NCBI GenBank assembly: GCA_030690515.1
Contig: JAUYGP010000276.1
Coordinates: 1 to 16,041 of the forward strand
Reading direction: 5' to 3'
DNA length: 16,041 bases
Origin: Giesbergeria sp.
GTDB lineage: Bacteria > Pseudomonadota > Gammaproteobacteria > Burkholderiales > Burkholderiaceae_C
Shown here: positions 12,964 through 16,041 of the stretch, piece by piece
How positions within the stretch are numbered: the stretch's first letter is position 1
Layout of the letters: the number at the start of each line of letters is the position of its first letter
The notes under the pieces: model-generated
Seen by the model: the letters and a program-made list of their open reading frames with translations, nothing else
Told to the model about the DNA's origin: nothing
Databases searched by the model: none
Position numbers and translations under genes: made by a program

Positions 12964-14097
12964 CTACAACCGGTGCGTACGATCGCCCTGCACAAAGCCC
13001 AGGGCATCCCACGGTTCGCCCTTGCACAAGGCCAGCACCTTGAACAGCTCACCCATTTCGTGTTCCATCATCAATTTGGCCGCAATCGCCCTACCTTCAA
13101 GCGGTTGAAGCTCCATTTTTGATAGCAATCCAGCATTGATGAGGAAATGCGCCTGCGTGGTGTAGCCCAGCACGCTCCAGCCCTGGCCCGCGGGCAGCGG
13201 CTGGTCTTGCGCCGCCAGGGCCATGGCGGTGAAGTTGACGTGCGCGGTAATGTCCTTGAGGCCCACGTCCAGCAGCGGGTTATCGTCCGCCTGGTGCGCG
13301 CGGTGGCACATCACGGTGCCCATATGGCGCTGCGGGTGGTAGTACTCACTCTCGCCAAAACCATAGTCAATAAAGAAGGCCGCACCACGGACCAGGCGGT
13401 CTCCCAGGGTGCGGATGAAGGCCTCGGCCTGGGGATGGATCTCGGTCAGGTAGTCGTGCGGGCCCTCGATCTCGACCGGGGGGTGCAGCGCCGTGGGCCG
13501 GTCGGCCCAGGCAAAAACGCCCTCCTGGACGGCCACGCCGCGTTCGTGCCAGACACCGTCTTGCGCGCCGCCATGGCGGGACAGCAGCTTTACCGGCATG
13601 GCATCGAGCACCTCGTTGCCCACGATGACCCCCGCAAAGGTGTCGGGCAGTGCATCCACCCAGTGCACCTTTCCCTCGTGCGCGGTCAGCAGCGCCTGCT
13701 GGCGCGCACGCAGGCTGCCCGAGAGATCGACGATGGTGTAGCGGCGCACGGCGCTGCCCAAGGCATTGAGCAGCTGCAGCGCCAGAGCGCCCGAACCGGC
13801 GCCAAACTCCCAGACCTCGTCGGTCCCGGTGCGCGCCAGGGCCTCCCCTACCTGCTCGGCCAGCGTTTGCCCAAACAGCGGAGTCATCTCGGGGGCGGTC
13901 ACAAAATCGCTGCCCGACTGCGGCATGGCGCCAAACTTCGGGCGCTCGTTGGCGTAGTAGCCCAGGCCCGGCGTGTACAGGGTCAGCTCCATGAAGCGGT
14001 CGAAACCGATCCAGCCACCGGCCCGATCAATGGCCTGCGCAATGTGGGCCTGCAGGGCGGTCGTTAAACTTGTAGGTTCTGTTGTCACGGCCTGCAT
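12964..14097 (-). CDS. MidA/NDUFAF7-like SAM-dependent methyltransferase
   Basis: The 377-residue protein matches the COG1565 family. The N-terminal block is GGWIGFDRFMELTLYTPGLGYY (residues 27-48, quoted in parts as FDRFMELTLY and PGLGYY). SDFVTAPEMTPLFGQ follows at 63-77, and the SAM-binding motif EFGAGSGALALQLL at 97-110. Further on are VGNEVLDAMPV and FFIDYGFGESEYYHPQR. The eukaryotic relative NDUFAF7 methylates an arginine of complex I; the bacterial target is not established. The ATG at 14097 has GGGGA close upstream. The frame extends further but is antisense to the SDR gene. Residues about 328-339 (MELQPLEGRAIA) are encoded by a copy of a short stem-loop repeat. Only 9 bp separate its start from the divergent SDR start. 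Confidence 0.9.
   Translation of the reverse strand: MQAVTTEPTSLTTALQAHIAQAIDRAGGWIGFDRFMELTLYTPGLGYYANERPKFGAMPQSGSDFVTAPEMTPLFGQTLAEQVGEALARTGTDEVWEFGAGSGALALQLLNALGSAVRRYTIVDLSGSLRARQQALLTAHEGKVHWVDALPDTFAGVIVGNEVLDAMPVKLLSRHGGAQDGVWHERGVAVQEGVFAWADRPTALHPPVEIEGPHDYLTEIHPQAEAFIRTLGDRLVRGAAFFIDYGFGESEYYHPQRHMGTVMCHRAHQADDNPLLDVGLKDITAHVNFTAMALAAQDQPLPAGQGWSVLGYTTQAHFLINAGLLSKMELQPLEGRAIAAKLMMEHEMGELFKVLALCKGEPWDALGFVQGDRTHRL
13080..13115 (-). repeat. 36-bp repeat inside the methyltransferase gene
   Basis: Read on the minus strand, this copy carries GGAGCTTCAACCGCTTGAAGG and then GGGCG (shown here as the two recognisable cores GAGCTTC and GGGCG). Ungapped hand alignment with 7215-7250 gives 23 of 36 matches. 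Flanking words TTGCTATCAAAAAT and CCAAATT resemble the flanks of the same Comamonadaceae repeat. It is translated in frame. Confidence 0.4.
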
Positions 14098-14106
14098 TGT
14101 CCCCGA

Positions 14107-14925
14107 ATGTCTTCCCCGCTTCCTCCACGCACCGTTCTGGTCACGGGCGCCGCCCGGCGCCTGGGCCGCGCTTTCAGCCTGGCTTTTGCCCGGGCAGGCT
14201 GGAACGTGGCCTGCCACTACCAGCACTCGCGTGACGAAGCCCTGCAGACCTGTGCTGAAGTCGAAGCGCTGGGCCGTAAGGCCTGGGCCATCGCGGGCGA
14301 CATGGCCGACGCGGCGGCGCACCAGGCGGTTTTCAGCCAAGCCGTGCAGGCCATCGGCCAGTGGCCCGACGCGATCGTCAACAACGCCTCGCTGTTCGAG
14401 CCGGACACCGGCCTGGACTTCTCGCCCGATCTGCTGCAGCAGCAGATGCAGGTGAACCTGGTGGCGCCGCTGCAATTGGCCACGCTGCTGGCGCGCGCCG
14501 TGCACCAGGCGCCTGCGGGCCGCCCCGCTCCGGCCGTGGTGCATGTGCTGGACCAGAAGGTGTTCAACCTCAACCCCGATTACTTTTCCTACACACTCAC
14601 CAAACTCGCACTGGAGCGGGCCGTGGCGTTGCAGGCGCAGGCACTGGCGCCGCATGTGCGCGTGAGCGCCGTCGCCCCGGGCCTGGTCTATGTGAGCGGC
14701 CCGCAAACCGGCGACAACTTTCACCGCGCCAGCACGGTCAACCTGCTGCGCAGCCCCACCGACCCGGCCGACGTGGCGCGCACCGCCGTATTTTTGGCCG
14801 AAAACGCCTCCATCACAGGCATCACCATCACCGTGGACAAGGGCCAGCACCTGGTGCCTTTGGCGCGCGACGTCATGTTCGTGGCCGAGCAACTGGCGCA
14901 GGCTGCACCCCCAGGCACCCCATGA
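14107..14925 (+). CDS. Pteridine-reductase-like SDR oxidoreductase (FolM-like)
   Basis: The 272-residue short-chain dehydrogenase has the NADPH-binding motif TGAARRLGR at 13-21, with the arginine pattern seen in pteridine reductases. It also has GDMAD at 64-68 and VNNASLFEP at 91-99. The usual catalytic serine is replaced by D149 in VHVLDQK, and Y162 lies 13 residues later in SYTLTK with K166. This Asp-13-Tyr-x3-Lys arrangement matches the pteridine reductase PTR1 active site as I recall it. The gene overlaps a dihydroneopterin aldolase-fold gene by 4 bp, so a role in reducing dihydropterins (for example to tetrahydromonapterin) is likely but inferred. The ATG at 14107 is 9 bp from the divergent methyltransferase start. 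No strong ribosome site is visible. Confidence 0.85.
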   Translation: MSSPLPPRTVLVTGAARRLGRAFSLAFARAGWNVACHYQHSRDEALQTCAEVEALGRKAWAIAGDMADAAAHQAVFSQAVQAIGQWPDAIVNNASLFEPDTGLDFSPDLLQQQMQVNLVAPLQLATLLARAVHQAPAGRPAPAVVHVLDQKVFNLNPDYFSYTLTKLALERAVALQAQALAPHVRVSAVAPGLVYVSGPQTGDNFHRASTVNLLRSPTDPADVARTAVFLAENASITGITITVDKGQHLVPLARDVMFVAEQLAQAAPPGTP

Positions 14926-15344
14926 CACCGGACTTCCTGCCAGACCCGCTGCTGACCGACTGCCGGCGCATCTTCTTGCGCGGCCTGTGCCGCCTGGTGC
15001 GCATTGGCATCCACGACTTTGAGCGCGCGTCGCCGCAGCGCATCCTGTTCGACATCGATCTGTATGTTCCGCTGCACCAGAACACGCCCCGGCGCGACCA
15101 GATCGACGAGGTGGTGAACTACGACTTTGTGCGCAGCGAGGTCACGCGCATCACCGAACGCGGCCACATCGATCTGCAAGAAACCCTGTGCGACGCCGTG
15201 CTGGACGCCCTGCTGGCCCACCCGCAGGTGGTGGCAGTGCGAGTGTCCACGCGCAAGCCCGACGTGTACGACGACTGCGACGCCGTGGGCGTCGAGGCCT
15301 TCAAGGCCAAGCCCTCCCTTTTACTGACCCCACCCGCACCATGA
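14922..15344 (+). CDS. Dihydroneopterin aldolase/epimerase family protein (first copy)
   Basis: The 140-residue tunnelling-fold protein has the FolB/FolX pattern. IFLRGLCRLVRIGIHDFERA is at 17-36 (E34 in the first active-site loop), VVNYDFVRSEV at 64-74 (Y67), DLQETLCDAVLD at 84-95 (E87) and VRVSTRKPDVYDDCDAVGV at 106-124 with K112. These residues fit the glutamate and lysine that catalyse aldol cleavage or C2' epimerisation of dihydroneopterin. The start overlaps the SDR stop (ATGA) and its own stop overlaps the second copy (ATGA). Compared with the next gene it has an N-terminal extension of about 9 residues and a C-terminal tail (AKPSLLLTPPAP). Whether it is the FolX-like epimerase or an aldolase cannot be decided from sequence by eye. 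Confidence 0.85.
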   Translation: MTPDFLPDPLLTDCRRIFLRGLCRLVRIGIHDFERASPQRILFDIDLYVPLHQNTPRRDQIDEVVNYDFVRSEVTRITERGHIDLQETLCDAVLDALLAHPQVVAVRVSTRKPDVYDDCDAVGVEAFKAKPSLLLTPPAP

Positions 15345-15715
15345 CCCCTCCGGCATCGGGCCACCAGACCCTCTCGCTCACCGGCTTGCGTTTCAACGCC
15401 AACGTGGGCATCCTGGCGCACGAGAAAAATGCACCCCAGCCCATCCAGGTGGACGCCGAACTGAGCCTGGGCGAACAGCCCCTCGCGCCGCGCGACGACG
15501 ACATCCTGCATGTGCTCGACTACCGGCGCGTGCGCCAGATCATCATCGACGAGTGCACGGCAGAGCACGTGAACCTGCTGGAGACGCTGATCGGCAAGCT
15601 CTCACACCGGCTCATGCAACTGCCCGGCGTGCTGGGTGTGCGCGTAAAAATTGCCAAACTTGAAATTTTTGGTGACTGCGAAGTTGCCATCCGCATGGAT
15701 ACAGGACAGTGGTGA
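15341..15715 (+). CDS. folB: Dihydroneopterin aldolase (second copy)
   Basis: The 124-residue protein is the more typical FolB. SLTGLRFNANVGILAHEK is at 12-29 with E28, HVLDYRRVRQII at 57-68 with Y61, and VNLLETLIGKLSHRL at 77-91 with E81. VRVKIAKLEIFGDCEVAIR at 100-118 carries K106 as the likely catalytic lysine. The enzyme converts 7,8-dihydroneopterin to 6-hydroxymethyl-dihydropterin and glycolaldehyde, a step of folate synthesis in the cytoplasm. It overlaps the preceding paralogue by 4 bp and is followed at once by ttcA. Identity with the first copy is low by eye, so this is an old duplication or two families, not a recent tandem copy. Confidence 0.85.
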   Translation: MTPPASGHQTLSLTGLRFNANVGILAHEKNAPQPIQVDAELSLGEQPLAPRDDDILHVLDYRRVRQIIIDECTAEHVNLLETLIGKLSHRLMQLPGVLGVRVKIAKLEIFGDCEVAIRMDTGQW

Positions 15716-15720
15716 ACGCA

Positions 15721-16041
15721 ATGAACGCAATAGATACCAGCGCCTGGACGGGCGAAGACGCGGCGGTGGTGGCGGCGGCCGCGCCAGCCCGCGCCCCGGC
15801 CGACTTCAAGATTGAGCGCGAAGCACACAAGCTGGAAAAGCGCCTGTGCCGCGAGGTCGGCAAGGCCATCGTGCAATACAACATGATCGAGGAAGGCGAC
15901 AAGGTCATGGTCTGCATGTCGGGCGGCAAAGACAGCTATGCCCTGCTCGACATTCTCATCAAACTCAAGGCGCGCGCGCCGATCCACTTCGACCTGGTGG
16001 CGGTCAACCTCGACCAAAAGCAGCCGGGGTTTCCAGAGCAT
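15721..16041 (+). CDS. ttcA: tRNA 2-thiocytidine biosynthesis protein TtcA (5' end)
   Basis: The first 107 codons are inside the window. After a variable Ala-rich N-terminus come KLEKRLCREVGKAIVQYNMI (37-56) and the PP-loop MVCMSGGKDSYALLDIL (SGGKDS at 67-72). FDLVAVNLDQKQPGFPEH then reaches the window end. These are the hallmarks of TtcA, which uses ATP and an iron-sulfur cluster to thiolate cytidine 32 in tRNA. Its later CxxC motif is outside the window. The start is ambiguous. The ATG at 15721 gives MNAIDTSAW. A GTG at 15712 would overlap the folB stop as GTGA and has AGGA (15703-15706) at better spacing. The two starts lie in a tandem 9-bp near-repeat (TGAACGCA). Confidence 0.93.
   Translation, partial: MNAIDTSAWTGEDAAVVAAAAPARAPADFKIEREAHKLEKRLCREVGKAIVQYNMIEEGDKVMVCMSGGKDSYALLDILIKLKARAPIHFDLVAVNLDQKQPGFPEH

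Noticed and set aside
14098..14928. N-terminal extension of the methyltransferase frame to 654 residues
   Set aside because: The extra part is antisense to the SDR gene and has no family match. The ATG at 14097 starts the conserved domain with normal length.
1..16041. CRISPR arrays, tRNA or rRNA genes, full insertion sequences, prophage genes
   Set aside because: No regularly spaced repeats, cloverleaf or rRNA sequence, transposase, integrase or phage structural gene was seen on either strand.

Overview
The window is GC-rich and densely packed. Its gene content and order look like a betaproteobacterium of the family Comamonadaceae (Acidovorax-like). The signs are the codon use, the many 4-bp ATGA start/stop overlaps, and several short repeats that I recall from this family. 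This assignment is recognition from memory; no search was run.

Left part (1-5522). A lytic transglycosylase (5' end only, minus strand) diverges from 5-formyltetrahydrofolate cyclo-ligase with only 14 bp between the starts. A stretch of visibly lower GC (about 1304-2157) follows. It holds one small predicted membrane protein and otherwise no convincing gene. Next is a PaaX-family repressor that overlaps an AidB-type acyl-CoA dehydrogenase by 4 bp. A 37-bp palindrome lies just before the repressor gene. A hairpin plus T-tract follows aidB, and then a glutathione S-transferase gene.

Middle part (5523-8175). On the minus strand are a PIN-domain toxin and a ribbon-helix-helix antitoxin in toxin-first order, and upstream of them a small coiled-coil protein of unknown role. 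The tRNA CCA-adding enzyme diverges from the latter.

Core of interest (8180-12255). A complete copper-buffering bufferin locus is present. The ECF sigma factor SigF and its membrane anti-sigma factor NrsF are on the minus strand. Divergent from them are the precursor peptide BufA1 (DUF2282), the DUF692 iron oxidase BufB, its partner BufC (DUF2063) and a DoxX membrane protein. The region between sigF and bufA1 holds two oppositely oriented copies of the same two-part promoter, TGTAACC-N16-CGAAT. This implies that SigF drives both its own operon and the bufferin operon. Additions to the usual layout are a stem-loop at the predicted 5' end of the bufA1 transcript, a GC-rich repeat between bufA1 and bufB, and a 91-bp inverted-repeat element that supplies the last residues of BufB.

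Right part (12261-16041). On the minus strand are thioredoxin 2, a DUF2905 membrane protein and a MidA/NDUFAF7-like methyltransferase. On the plus strand, 9 bp from the methyltransferase start, is a tightly overlapped set: a pteridine-reductase-like SDR, two consecutive dihydroneopterin aldolase-fold genes and the start of ttcA (tRNA 2-thiocytidine synthesis). The first three look like a pterin or folate module.

A further theme is a family of about 36-bp stem-loop repeats. Two degenerate copies lie inside cca and one inside the methyltransferase gene, all translated in frame. A fourth, weaker copy lies between genes.
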